A stretch of 8,752 nucleotides of DNA from Bacteroidota bacterium (GCA_963169475.1 CAUJFT010000150.1:1-8752); one strand, 5' to 3'. Shown: positions 1 through 6,946, counted from the stretch's first letter. The notes: a model not told the origin generated them from the letters alone. Translations and numbers: made by a program.

Positions 1-1
1 T

Positions 2-664
2 ACCCTTACCCCTTTCTATACTGGCACATCTTATGTTACAGACCACTTGCCATATCCTGTTTCTTACTATGTGCAGCTTACAACTGGTAACGGGTGCAAA
101 GGAACTTTTATACCCGTAAATGGAGTGATGTTTGATGATGAAGATGTAGAAATGATAATGAGTACTCCTCTCGTAATGCTTCCTTCGGCTCCCGTAGATT
201 TCTCTACCCAGACCTCTATAAATTTAGTGGGTTGGAATTGGGATTTTGGAGATGGAAATAGCTCTCTCTTACCGTCTCCATCACACGAGTATCAGTATCC
301 TGACATGCTCACAGTGCATTTGAAGGCTACTGACGAGAACGGTTGTGTTTATAATAAATACAAAACAATAGAAATCAAGAAGGTAGTAACACTCTCCGCT
401 CCTTCGGCATTTACTCCTAACGGGGACGGACACAATGACTACTTCCAAATAGGACATTACAATATCAGTAATTTTGTGATTCAGGTTTACAATCGTTGGG
501 GCGGTTTGGTATATGAATCTTCTGACCCGGCTTTCCAATGGGACGGAAAAGACCTCAAAACGGGCAGAGACCTTCCGGAAGGAGTGTATGTTTTTGTAGT
601 AAAAGGGATTGCCTTTGACGGAAATAAAACCGAAAAATCAGGGACTGTTACCATTGTTCGGTAA
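2..664 (+). CDS. Secreted protein with PKD domain and T9SS type B (gliding motility-associated) C-terminal domain, 5' partial
   Basis: The reading frame is open from base 2 to the TAA at 662-664, so only the C-terminal 220 residues of a larger protein are present; the start lies left of the window. A PKD-like beta-sandwich is marked by WNWDFGDG (bases 233-256), followed by the typical HEYQYPDMLTVHL strand and DENGC turn. From about base 392 comes the gliding-motility C-terminal domain: APSAFTPNGDGHNDYF, then VYNRWGGLVYES, WDGKD, LPEGVYVFVV and the terminal SGTVTIVR. In Bacteroidota this domain is a sorting signal for the type IX secretion system, which exports the protein across the outer membrane; surface attachment or release is typical of the family. 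The passenger function cannot be told from this fragment; adhesin-like proteins are common carriers. The gene ends in its own terminator and shares no operon with the downstream minus-strand genes. Confidence 0.93.
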   Translation, partial: TLTPFYTGTSYVTDHLPYPVSYYVQLTTGNGCKGTFIPVNGVMFDDEDVEMIMSTPLVMLPSAPVDFSTQTSINLVGWNWDFGDGNSSLLPSPSHEYQYPDMLTVHLKATDENGCVYNKYKTIEIKKVVTLSAPSAFTPNGDGHNDYFQIGHYNISNFVIQVYNRWGGLVYESSDPAFQWDGKDLKTGRDLPEGVYVFVVKGIAFDGNKTEKSGTVTIVR

Positions 665-683
665 TGTATATAGTGAGGTAAAT

Positions 684-720
684 AAAAGAATGGCTTCCGG
701 GAGGAAGTCTTTCTTTTTTT
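684..720 (+). terminator. Intrinsic terminator of the T9SS-secreted protein gene
   Basis: GGCTTCC (692-698) pairs with GGAAGTC (703-709), with one G-T pair, around a GGGA tetraloop. After one T-T mismatch the stem continues with AAAAGAA (684-690) against TTCTTTT (711-717), and the T run reaches 720. It begins 20 bases after the stop codon, so it fits as the end of the upstream transcript. Confidence 0.85.
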
Positions 721-980
721 AAGAGAAATCTAATGCCAAGCCCGAAAATAGCGATTATTTTCTATCTAATAAGTATAAGTAAATAAAAAACGAATACAAT
801 ATTTTTAGACAAATATTTGATAATCAATAATTTTATTCTCATAGTTTTTACCGATAAGTACTTACACCCTCCTACAACGTAGTGAATTTTTATATTCATT
901 GTTCCCAAGAGACGAAATGCGGATAGAAAGAAAACCCTATAGGGTGAAAAACCCATTATTATAAGGTATATGATGAGTTT

Positions 981-1610
981 TTACAACCCCAGTCTTTTCA
1001 AAGAGGTTTTCTTGCTGATGTCTTTTTTGGATATTGATAGGTTAAAGTGTAAAACAGCATTTTTATAGGCACTACGGAACTTTTCTTTTTCGTTTTTTCT
1101 CGCTTTCGATTGCAAAGGCAAAGGTTTATAAGTGAAGTATTCTCGTATCACTTCGTCATAATTAGGTAGATAACCCAAAACGTCTAATAAAGCGATAAGA
1201 TAAAGTGTCGGAACAAAACGAATATTGGGGTATAACGGAGATAGTGTCCGAATACATTTGTCATCGTCTGTGAAAAACAACCCGATATAACGCTTTTGAG
1301 CTTGTGCAATGGCTTCGGCTTCTCCATTATCAACATTTTGTTGGTCTTTTATAAAAGAAAGTACAACACTATCATAAGTTGTGCAAAGTTGCAACCCTTT
1401 AGAACCAAGCCGAATACGTGAAAAGTAGTATTCCATTTTTTGTTCTGCCTCTAATTCATACCCTTTCGGAAATGACTGAATCTCGCTTGCAATCGCTTGG
1501 GGTATCAAGATGTTGTTGAATAAATTATCTGCTAAGCTAATAAGGTCGCAAGTGTGGATACGGGCAGAAATATTAAATACAGTATTATCAAGAATAGCAT
1601 CGGGTTTCAT
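981..1610 (-). CDS. PIN-domain protein (DUF3368-like), putative RNase, second gene of TIR-PIN pair
   Basis: This is a 209-residue protein. Its fold is read from spaced acidic motifs of PIN nucleases: AILDNTVF with Asp8, IPQAIASEI with Glu43, the family motif DNGEAEAIAQA with Asp94, Glu97 and Glu99, and FFTDDDKCIR with Asp115-117. PIN domains bind divalent metal with these acids and usually cut RNA; VapC toxins and DUF3368 proteins are relatives. The order and the GEAEAIA motif fit DUF3368 best. Residues 161-209 form a very basic tail (14 Lys/Arg, 3 acidic) beyond the usual domain end, perhaps for nucleic-acid or partner binding. The ATG overlaps the stop of the upstream TIR-like gene by one base (TAATG), with AAAGGA just before it, so the two are probably translationally coupled. 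No VapB-like or UPF0175-like antitoxin gene is next to it. The PIN assignment is fairly sure; toxin or defence role is inference. Confidence 0.85.
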   Translation of the reverse strand: MKPDAILDNTVFNISARIHTCDLISLADNLFNNILIPQAIASEIQSFPKGYELEAEQKMEYYFSRIRLGSKGLQLCTTYDSVVLSFIKDQQNVDNGEAEAIAQAQKRYIGLFFTDDDKCIRTLSPLYPNIRFVPTLYLIALLDVLGYLPNYDEVIREYFTYKPLPLQSKARKNEKEKFRSAYKNAVLHFNLSISKKDISKKTSLKRLGL

Positions 1611-2176
1611 TAATCCTTTGAAATTACAGCCAAAACCGCCAAACCTAATCCTATCCCCAACAATGCAATTAAAGCATTATCTAATTCTTTTTGGGCTTTT
1701 AATTTTTTGATTTCGTTTTTTTTGTTGTTAATTTCTACCTTATACTGTTCTGTTTTCATTTGCTCCTGTCTTTTTTTTACAATAATTGCTAATATTCTCT
1801 CAATTACACTATCCGTAGTTTCCTCTAAAGCATTATGATAAATCTCCGTAAAATGCTCGGTTCCTTTTCCTTTTAAGTTCCTCCTTGTACTATAAATAAC
1901 GATTATTCTTGATTTATCTTGAAATTTCTGAAAGGCATATTCTATCTCTTGTTTTACAATCGCGCTTAGTTTAGCGGTAGTTGAAAACATAATAACATAG
2001 TCTGATGAGGCAATGCGATTTTGAGTTTCTGTATCCAAAATAGTATCTGAATTATATCTATCCGGTAGATACATACGAAATCCATTGACCGCACCAATTG
2101 TGTGTAACCTTATTGCAAGGGTTTGTTCGGTAGGAATATTGGGATTATAAGTTATAAAAATTGTTGTTGCTTTCAT
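1610..2176 (-). CDS. TIR-like domain protein with coiled coil and C-terminal membrane anchor
   Basis: I place the start at the ATG at 2176 (188 residues) and not at the TTG at 2212, because the latter leaves almost no room after the promoter at 2210-2240. Residues 4-96 follow the order of a bacterial TIR domain: strand TIFITYN, helix EQTLAIRLHTIG, strand FRMYLPDR, helix ending NRIASSDYVIMFST, then IVKQEIEYAF and strand IIVIYS. Glu77 in KQEIEYA sits where TIR NADases have their catalytic Glu. Residues about 133-165 are Lys/Glu/Gln-rich and probably coiled. Residues 167-185 (ALIALLGIG...LAVIS) are a hydrophobic helix two residues from the end, so the protein should be tail-anchored with the TIR part in the cytoplasm. 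Hand-counted G+C over 1681-2160 is about 31%, below the neighbours. Bacterial TIR proteins commonly cleave NAD+ or make signalling nucleotides in phage defence; activity here is inferred. A SEFIR or other TIR-clan fold is the main alternative. Confidence 0.75.
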   Translation of the reverse strand: MKATTIFITYNPNIPTEQTLAIRLHTIGAVNGFRMYLPDRYNSDTILDTETQNRIASSDYVIMFSTTAKLSAIVKQEIEYAFQKFQDKSRIIVIYSTRRNLKGKGTEHFTEIYHNALEETTDSVIERILAIIVKKRQEQMKTEQYKVEINNKKNEIKKLKAQKELDNALIALLGIGLGLAVLAVISKD

Positions 2177-2209
2177 GTTCCCAACCAAATATAAATTCAA
2201 ATAAAGATA

Positions 2210-2240
2210 CAAATATACATTTTTGCAACTACCTCACCAA
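2210..2240 (-). promoter_or_regulatory. Promoter of the TIR-PIN operon (Bacteroidota type)
   Basis: On the minus strand TTG (2238-2240) is followed after 20 bases by TATATTTG (2210-2217), an exact TAnnTTTG -7 box at the expected spacing. Transcription would begin roughly 5-10 bases downstream, leaving a leader of about 25-30 bases before the ATG at 2176. No Shine-Dalgarno sequence is seen. A second TATATTTG lies closer to the ATG but lacks a convincing -33 element. Confidence 0.65.
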
Positions 2241-2672
2241 CAAGTTTAGAAAAAAAACACGAATAATACAAAGGAAAGTGTATCTACACAATGAAAAACA
2301 GCGACATTGGAGCAGACGAGGCATGGGATTGATATTCATGATTTAGCGCAAAAGCACACAAGAAAAACGACCAAAACAGTCATTTGTAGCCATAGTTAGC
2401 GTTCAGACATAAAAAGCTTACCCCATATTTCCATAACCATACTAAGGGAAAAATGAGTGTTTTTCCTTACCTAAATACGATAAAAGTGTGTAACATAATA
2501 TCACATAAATATTAGTAAAAACCGTTAATACTAAACTATTTAGATTGATTTTAGGTTAAAATACCTCGTATCGGTATCCGAATTTGAGTAATAGTAGGCG
2601 TACATTTTGTTTTATAATATTAGGAACTATTTATATCTTTATCCCATAATTTAACTTAGTGCGTAAAAATAT
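2241..2672. other. Divergent intergenic region without a recognisable gene
   Basis: About 430 bases separate the TIR-PIN promoter from the GWxTD start. All frames are broken by stops within short distances and no product is recognisable; an ATG at 2291 gives only 13 codons. It holds one clear hairpin (2445-2468). For the GWxTD gene the best promoter guess is TATCTTTA at 2634-2641 (7 of 8 to TAnnTTTG) with TTTG at 2606-2609; the 24-base gap is too long to be convincing. No tRNA, CRISPR or insertion-sequence end was seen. Confidence 0.55.
2445..2468. repeat. Intergenic inverted repeat (hairpin)
   Basis: AAGGGAAAAA is followed by the loop TGAGTG and then TTTTTCCTT. Nine base pairs form, one of them G-T, with five consecutive A-T pairs next to the loop. 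There is no further T run beyond the stem and no gene is read into it from either side, so its role as a terminator is doubtful. Confidence 0.5.
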
Positions 2673-4163
2673 ATGAAATGTTTTTCTACTTTGATTTTAG
2701 CCATTTTCCTAACCCTAAATACGCTTAGCGCGGATAATGTATGGCTATTTCTCGATGTGTGCCAGTTTAGCGATATCGATGGGAAACCGTATATTGAAAC
2801 TTATATTTCGATTGATGGAGGGACTGTTCAATATGTCCGAAACAAAAACAATAAATATCAAGGAACTGCAAATGTTTTGTATTTTCTATATAAACTCAAC
2901 GGTCAGGATTCTGTACTGATTCAAGGAGATAACTTTAATCTCCTAAGCCTTGAAGCAGAGGATACGCTTGAAGTAACTCGCCGTTCAAAGCCTTTCCGTT
3001 ATATCAAAAGAACTCCACTTCCCGAAGGGAAATATAGGATTATTACGGAAGCAAAGGATATTCATAGTGTAAAAGAAAAGGCAAAGCCTTCTGTTGCGGT
3101 GTATGAATTTGAGATAAAACCTTCATCCGCAGATGATTTCTCGTTTAGCGACATTGAGTTTGTTTCCTCTTTCGCAGCTTCTACAGATGAGAAAAACCCC
3201 TTTTTCAAAAATGGGTTTGAGATTATTCCTTTTAACACAAACGGGTTTTATGTAGAAAAAGAACAACTAAATTATTATGTGGAAATGTATCATAGCGATA
3301 GACTATTCTCGGAGGCTTATTTTGTAAGAACTCAAATTATGAGAGGAGATAAAATACTCTTTGAGCATTCAAAAACCCATAAAAAACCGGCTTCTGCCTT
3401 TGATATTCTTACCGGCTCTTTTAATATCTCCAAACTTCCAACAGATGCTTATGAATTAGTGATTGAGGTGCTTAATGACAAAAATCAAGTAGCAAAGAGA
3501 GCCACTCGCCGGTTTGACATCTTGAGACTTCAAAATGACCGCCCACTTGCCTTAGCCAAGGATAATACAGGGATTTTCGATAAATACACCGAGACAGAAT
3601 TGTCTTACTATATCAAGACCCTAAATTATCTAAGCAATACCTCCGAAATCTCTATGGCAAAATCGTTAGAAACCAAGCAACAAAAAATAGATTATCTATA
3701 TTCTTTCTGGCAAAAAAGAGTAGAATTTGAAGGAAAGGGGAGCATTCCGATTTTGTGGGATTTGCACACCAAAAAAATAGAATATGCCAATCAAAAATTT
3801 AAAGCAACCAATACGGAAGGATGGACTACGGATAGAGGAAGAACCATGGTAAAATACGGTAAACCCAACGCTATAGAAAGTTACCCCGCTGAATCCGGCT
3901 TATTGCCCTATGAAATCTGGAGATATGATAGACTTGAAACCCAAAGTGCTATTATTTTTGTGTTTTGTGATACCGACCAAGCCACAGGAACTTACGAATT
4001 ACTTCACTCTTCTAAATACGGAGAAGTAAAAAATCCCCGTTGGAGAGACTTTATTCAAGGAAATGCACGGGCAAGAAACAAAGCCACTATAGATTACGAA
4101 GACAACAATCAGATGATGCTTGACCCTAAGCTCAACCCCAATAGTGGAATTGGAGACCATTAA
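2673..4163 (+). CDS. Secreted GWxTD domain-containing protein
   Basis: This 496-residue protein starts with a Sec signal peptide: MKCF, a hydrophobic stretch STLILAIFLTLNTL and a likely cut after SA near residue 20, with no lipobox Cys at the cleavage site. The C-terminal part has the motif naming the family, G383-W-T-T-D387, in the sequence EGWTTDRGRTMVKYGKP, followed by LPYEIWRYDR and a strand-rich end (AIIFVFCDT, GTYELLHSS). GWxTD proteins are found essentially in Bacteroidota and relatives, are exported, and have no established biochemical role. Residues about 20-290 look like beta-sandwich repeats of the kind found in periplasmic binding or scaffolding proteins (many alternating hydrophobic strands such as GKYRIITEA, YELVIEVL), and residues 305-380 look helical. 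The ATG at 2673 is chosen because it begins the signal peptide. It stands alone, converging on glnS. Family call is firm, function unknown. Confidence 0.9.
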   Translation: MKCFSTLILAIFLTLNTLSADNVWLFLDVCQFSDIDGKPYIETYISIDGGTVQYVRNKNNKYQGTANVLYFLYKLNGQDSVLIQGDNFNLLSLEAEDTLEVTRRSKPFRYIKRTPLPEGKYRIITEAKDIHSVKEKAKPSVAVYEFEIKPSSADDFSFSDIEFVSSFAASTDEKNPFFKNGFEIIPFNTNGFYVEKEQLNYYVEMYHSDRLFSEAYFVRTQIMRGDKILFEHSKTHKKPASAFDILTGSFNISKLPTDAYELVIEVLNDKNQVAKRATRRFDILRLQNDRPLALAKDNTGIFDKYTETELSYYIKTLNYLSNTSEISMAKSLETKQQKIDYLYSFWQKRVEFEGKGSIPILWDLHTKKIEYANQKFKATNTEGWTTDRGRTMVKYGKPNAIESYPAESGLLPYEIWRYDRLETQSAIIFVFCDTDQATGTYELLHSSKYGEVKNPRWRDFIQGNARARNKATIDYEDNNQMMLDPKLNPNSGIGDH

Positions 4164-4266
4164 CTCTTCTAAGCAGGGAATAATTATAATAAGATTAAAT
4201 GACTATTAATCAGTTCATTAATAGATCGCCGTTTTTTTGATTTTTTACTGACTCGTATTTATATTC

Positions 4267-4321
4267 AAAAACAAAGCCTTCACTCATAAACAATCTGTTT
4301 GGAAGCAAAGGCTTTGTTTTT
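4267..4321. terminator. Bidirectional terminator between the GWxTD gene and glnS
   Basis: A 14-bp perfect inverted repeat: arm 4267-4280 (AAAAACAAAGCCTT) pairs with 4308-4321. The A-rich outer ends give a U tract in the transcript from either strand. The 27-base loop contains a second small stem (AAACA 4288-4292 with TGTTT 4296-4300). It lies 104 bases after the GWxTD stop and 24 bases past the glnS stop, serving both convergent genes. Confidence 0.9.
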
Positions 4322-4344
4322 TCTTTGTGCCGCTAAAAAAGCAA

Positions 4345-6006
4345 TTACCCTTTTGATGGATTCCATGAATCCTTAAGTGTTACCGTCTGATTAAATACCA
4401 AATGCTCTGGTCTAGTATCCAAGTCAAGACAGAAATAGGCTTTTCGGATAAACTGATAAGATTCTCCTAATTTAGCATTTCTTAGTGCAGGCTCAATATA
4501 GGCAGACACAATTTTCAACGAATCCGGATTAATAAAATCCTTAAAGTCCTTGTCGTCATGTCCTCCTGGATTAGGGTCTGTAAACAAACGGTCATACAGA
4601 CGCACCTCTGCCACAGCGGCATGAGGAATAGAAACCCAATGAATTGTACCTTTTACACTTAGCCCACTATTATCATTTCCACTCCGACTATTTTCTATAT
4701 ATGAAGCATGAACTGCTATAATATTGCCATTATCATCTTTTATCACCTCATTACAAACAATGATATAAGCTCCTTTTAGCCTAACCATTCCCCCCGGATA
4801 GAGGCGGAAATATTTTTTAGGAGGGTTCTCCATAAAATCTTCTTTTTCGATGTATAACTCCCGCGAAAAAGGTACTTCTCTTGTGCCATTCTCCGGTGCT
4901 TCGGGGTTATTTTCTATGAGTAGCGTTTCGGTCTTGCCTTCTGGATAATTAGAAATAATGAGCTTTATAGGGTCAGTTACCGCCATTACGCGATGCGCCT
5001 TCTTATTAAGGTCTTCTCTTACACAATATTCCAATAACTGTACTTCAATGATATTCTCCCTTTTAGCTACCCCTACTCTTGTCGCAAATTCTCGGATACT
5101 TTCTGGCGTAAACCCTCTTCTTCTAAGCCCCGAAATTGTGGGCATACGCGGGTCGTCCCAGCTCTTTACATGACCCCCGTTTACCAATTCAAGCAACTTC
5201 CGTTTACTCATAATAGTATAGGTTAGGTTTAGTCTCGCAAATTCATATTGACGTGAGGGAAAAATCTCCAAATTTTCAATACACCAATCATATAGCGCGC
5301 GGTGAGGCACAAACTCCAACGTACAGATAGAGTGGGTAATTTTCTCTATAGAATCCGACTGCCCGTGTGCAAAGTCATACATCGGATATATACACCAATC
5401 GTTCCCTGTTCTGTGGTGAGCGACTCTTTTAATTCGATATAAAACGGGGTCTCTCAAAATCATATTGGGGTGTGTCATATCAATTTTGGCACGGAGTATT
5501 CGACTTCCGTCCGAGTGCTTCCCCTCCTTCATTTCTACAAAAAGCCTCCTATTTTCTTCTACACTTCTATCTCTATAAGGACTATTTGTACCCGGCGAAG
5601 TAGGAGTCCCTTTTAATGCCGCAATTTCTTCGGGCGTAGAGTCATCTACATAAGCCAAGCCTTTATCTATCAATACCAAAGCCCATTCGTATAACTGCCC
5701 AAAATAATCAGAGGCATAATATTCTGCGTCCCACTTAAACCCAAGCCATTGTATATCATTACGGATACTGTCCACGTATTCTGTATCTTCGGTAGAGGGG
5801 TTTGTATCATCAAAGCGAAGGTTCGTTTTACCTCCGTACTTTTGCGCTAACCCGAAGTTTAAGCAAATCGCTTTAGAATGTCCAATATGCAGATATCCGT
5901 TAGGTTCAGGGGGAAAACGCGTAAGTACTCTCCCTCCATGCGTTCCTTGCTTCAAGTCTTCCTCAACAATTTCTTCGATAAAATTCAGCGGCTTCTTTTC
6001 TTCCAT
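4345..6006 (-). CDS. glnS: Glutaminyl-tRNA synthetase
   Basis: The 553-residue product attaches glutamine to tRNA-Gln in the cytoplasm with ATP hydrolysis to AMP and PPi. It is a class I synthetase: PPEPNGYLHIGH carries the HIGH signature at residues 40-43, and IMSKRK at 265-270 is the KMSKS-equivalent loop in its GlnRS form. The N-terminal NFIEEIVEEDL, the LRFDDTNP block, the DWCIYPMYDFAHGQSD block and the THSICTLEF block are those of bacterial GlnRS rather than of discriminating GluRS. The C-terminal third, from about residue 340, is the two beta-barrel anticodon-binding region. Length is close to the 554 residues of the E. coli enzyme, so the gene is complete. The ATG at 6006 gives the standard N-terminus. 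It is a single gene: convergent with the GWxTD gene and divergent from the DUF2853 gene. Its presence implies direct glutaminylation, without need of the GatCAB route for Gln. Confidence 0.98.
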   Translation of the reverse strand: MEEKKPLNFIEEIVEEDLKQGTHGGRVLTRFPPEPNGYLHIGHSKAICLNFGLAQKYGGKTNLRFDDTNPSTEDTEYVDSIRNDIQWLGFKWDAEYYASDYFGQLYEWALVLIDKGLAYVDDSTPEEIAALKGTPTSPGTNSPYRDRSVEENRRLFVEMKEGKHSDGSRILRAKIDMTHPNMILRDPVLYRIKRVAHHRTGNDWCIYPMYDFAHGQSDSIEKITHSICTLEFVPHRALYDWCIENLEIFPSRQYEFARLNLTYTIMSKRKLLELVNGGHVKSWDDPRMPTISGLRRRGFTPESIREFATRVGVAKRENIIEVQLLEYCVREDLNKKAHRVMAVTDPIKLIISNYPEGKTETLLIENNPEAPENGTREVPFSRELYIEKEDFMENPPKKYFRLYPGGMVRLKGAYIIVCNEVIKDDNGNIIAVHASYIENSRSGNDNSGLSVKGTIHWVSIPHAAVAEVRLYDRLFTDPNPGGHDDKDFKDFINPDSLKIVSAYIEPALRNAKLGESYQFIRKAYFCLDLDTRPEHLVFNQTVTLKDSWNPSKG

Positions 6007-6033
6007 TTTTCAACTAATAATCAAATTTTTATA

Positions 6034-6041
6034 CAAAATTA
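6034..6041 (-). promoter_or_regulatory. Possible glnS -7 promoter box
   Basis: Read on the minus strand this is TAATTTTG, an exact TAnnTTTG match, 27 bases upstream of the glnS ATG. No TTG stands at the usual 19-21 base distance upstream, so the promoter is only tentative. Confidence 0.4.
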
Positions 6042-6100
6042 CGAAAAATTAACGCCTACTTAGTGAATAAAGTAAAATATTATAATAAAAAAATATTTTT

Positions 6101-6131
6101 TTGGGGTTTATAAAAAAAAGACTTAGCTTTG
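6101..6131 (+). promoter_or_regulatory. Promoter of the DUF2853 gene (Bacteroidota type)
   Basis: TTG (6101-6103, in a longer T run) is followed after exactly 20 bases by TAGCTTTG (6124-6131). The leader would be about 60 bases. This decides the start of the gene: the in-frame TTG at 6101 is the -33 element itself, so translation must begin downstream at the ATG at 6197. Confidence 0.65.
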
Positions 6132-6196
6132 TCTTGTTTTTAACTAAAAATGACTTTTGGAGTAGTTTTTTTCACCATATAAATAGTTTTTATATT

Positions 6197-6535
6197 ATGA
6201 GCAAATTTAATGAATTGATGGCAGATTACAAAGCCCAGCTTTCCGGTATTGGTGTAACAGCAGATGAGGTGTTGTTGACCGCCGTTGCAAAAGGACTTGG
6301 CCCCTCTATCTACAACAAAGATTCTGCGATGGTTTCGTGCAGTGATTCCGCCGAAAGAGAAAGATTAAAGGCTAATTTCCTAATAAAAAAATTAGGAATG
6401 ACTGATTCGGCAGAGTTAGATGCCGCAATAGAGGACGTTTGCAACCAAGTAGGTTCCTCTGTACGCAATAAATACCGCCCCGTATTTTATTATCTTTTAG
6501 TAAAAAAGTTGGGGAAAGAATCTGTTTATGCATAA
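6197..6535 (+). CDS. DUF2853 family protein
   Basis: The 112-residue product is soluble, with no signal peptide or membrane segment, and matches the DUF2853 family across its length: MSKFNELMADYKAQL at the start, the conserved GLGPSIYNKDSAMVSCSD, the NFLIKKLGM block and the terminal RNKYRPVFYYLLVKKLGKES. These proteins are small, mostly helical, and have no known function. The reading frame is open further upstream to a TTG at 6101, but the ATG at 6197 starts the family's normal N-terminus and lies downstream of a well-formed promoter. The gene is transcribed alone, with its own terminator at 6562-6587, and is divergent from glnS. Nothing in the context points to a pathway. Family assignment is confident. 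Confidence 0.92.
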   Translation: MSKFNELMADYKAQLSGIGVTADEVLLTAVAKGLGPSIYNKDSAMVSCSDSAERERLKANFLIKKLGMTDSAELDAAIEDVCNQVGSSVRNKYRPVFYYLLVKKLGKESVYA

Positions 6536-6561
6536 ATAAAGAGTAGAGTTAATAAAAATAG

Positions 6562-6587
6562 GCTGTCCGAGAAGGGCAGCTTTTTTT
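6562..6587 (+). terminator. Intrinsic terminator of the DUF2853 gene
   Basis: GCTGTCC (6562-6568) pairs with GGGCAGC (6574-6580), one T-G pair, around a GAGAA loop, followed directly by seven T (6581-6587). It begins 26 bases after the stop codon. Confidence 0.88.
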
Positions 6588-6946
6588 ATGCAACATTTCT
6601 ATCAAACAACCTATTTATCAGAAAGGACTTGGATATACTTACACTCATTGACTGGTAAATATTGCCCACTTCTCCGCTTTTATCCCTACAGAATACCAAA
6701 ATTTTCATCAATACTCCCAAAAAAGTTACCCATGTCTTTCGGGTAGCCTTTATTCTGCATATCAGAAACTTACGCCAAGAGTGCTTACTTGCTCATTGGG
6801 TAGATATATCCTATTACAAAATATTCTGATTTATTTTAATTTACTCCTAAGTTTAATTTTATAATCGGATAATTTTATGCCAAAAAATATATAAAATCAA
6901 AGTAAGTCAGATAACAATCTTTTTATTGGAATTATTTAACCCTTGT
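6588..6946. other. Intergenic stretch without a recognisable gene
   Basis: Part of the roughly 570-base gap between the DUF2853 terminator and mraZ. The longest forward frame is 52 codons (6588-6746); it starts right after the terminator T run and resembles no family I know. A 24-codon minus-strand frame (6686-6760) lies opposite. No tRNA T-loop sequence, riboswitch core or insertion-sequence end was recognised. The part from 6830 on is very AT-rich and leads into the mraZ control region. Confidence 0.5.

Noticed and set aside
281..538. 85-codon minus-strand frame opposite the T9SS protein gene
   Set aside because: It lies antisense to a well-supported domain and its product has no recognisable feature.
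762..956. 64-codon minus-strand frame behind the PIN gene
   Set aside because: Low-complexity, AT-rich sequence with no family resemblance, and it runs through the palindrome.
895..2182. Shared TGTTCCCAA at 899-908 and near 2176-2184 as direct repeats bounding the TIR-PIN unit
   Set aside because: Only nine bases match, and the second copy overlaps the TIR-like leader, so it cannot be a clean insertion boundary.
2177..2212. Upstream TTG start for the TIR-like gene adding 12 residues
   Set aside because: The TTG overlaps the -7 box, and the added residues do not belong to the TIR fold; the ATG at 2176 begins right before the first strand.
2380..2420. GTTAGCG-containing sequence as an integron attC-like site
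   Set aside because: Only one core-like motif is seen, with no matching partner arm or attC fold and no other cassette or integrase in the window.
6101..6196. Upstream TTG start adding 32 residues to the DUF2853 protein
   Set aside because: The TTG is part of the -33 promoter element and the added residues are absent from the family.
6588..6746. 52-codon forward frame after the DUF2853 terminator
   Set aside because: It starts immediately after the terminator T run, has no promoter or ribosome site of its own, and its product resembles no known family.
6686..6760. 24-codon minus-strand frame encoding a peptide beginning MQNKGYPKDMGNFFG
   Set aside because: Stops lie close on both sides and no neighbour or family supports it; it may be chance or a decayed remnant.
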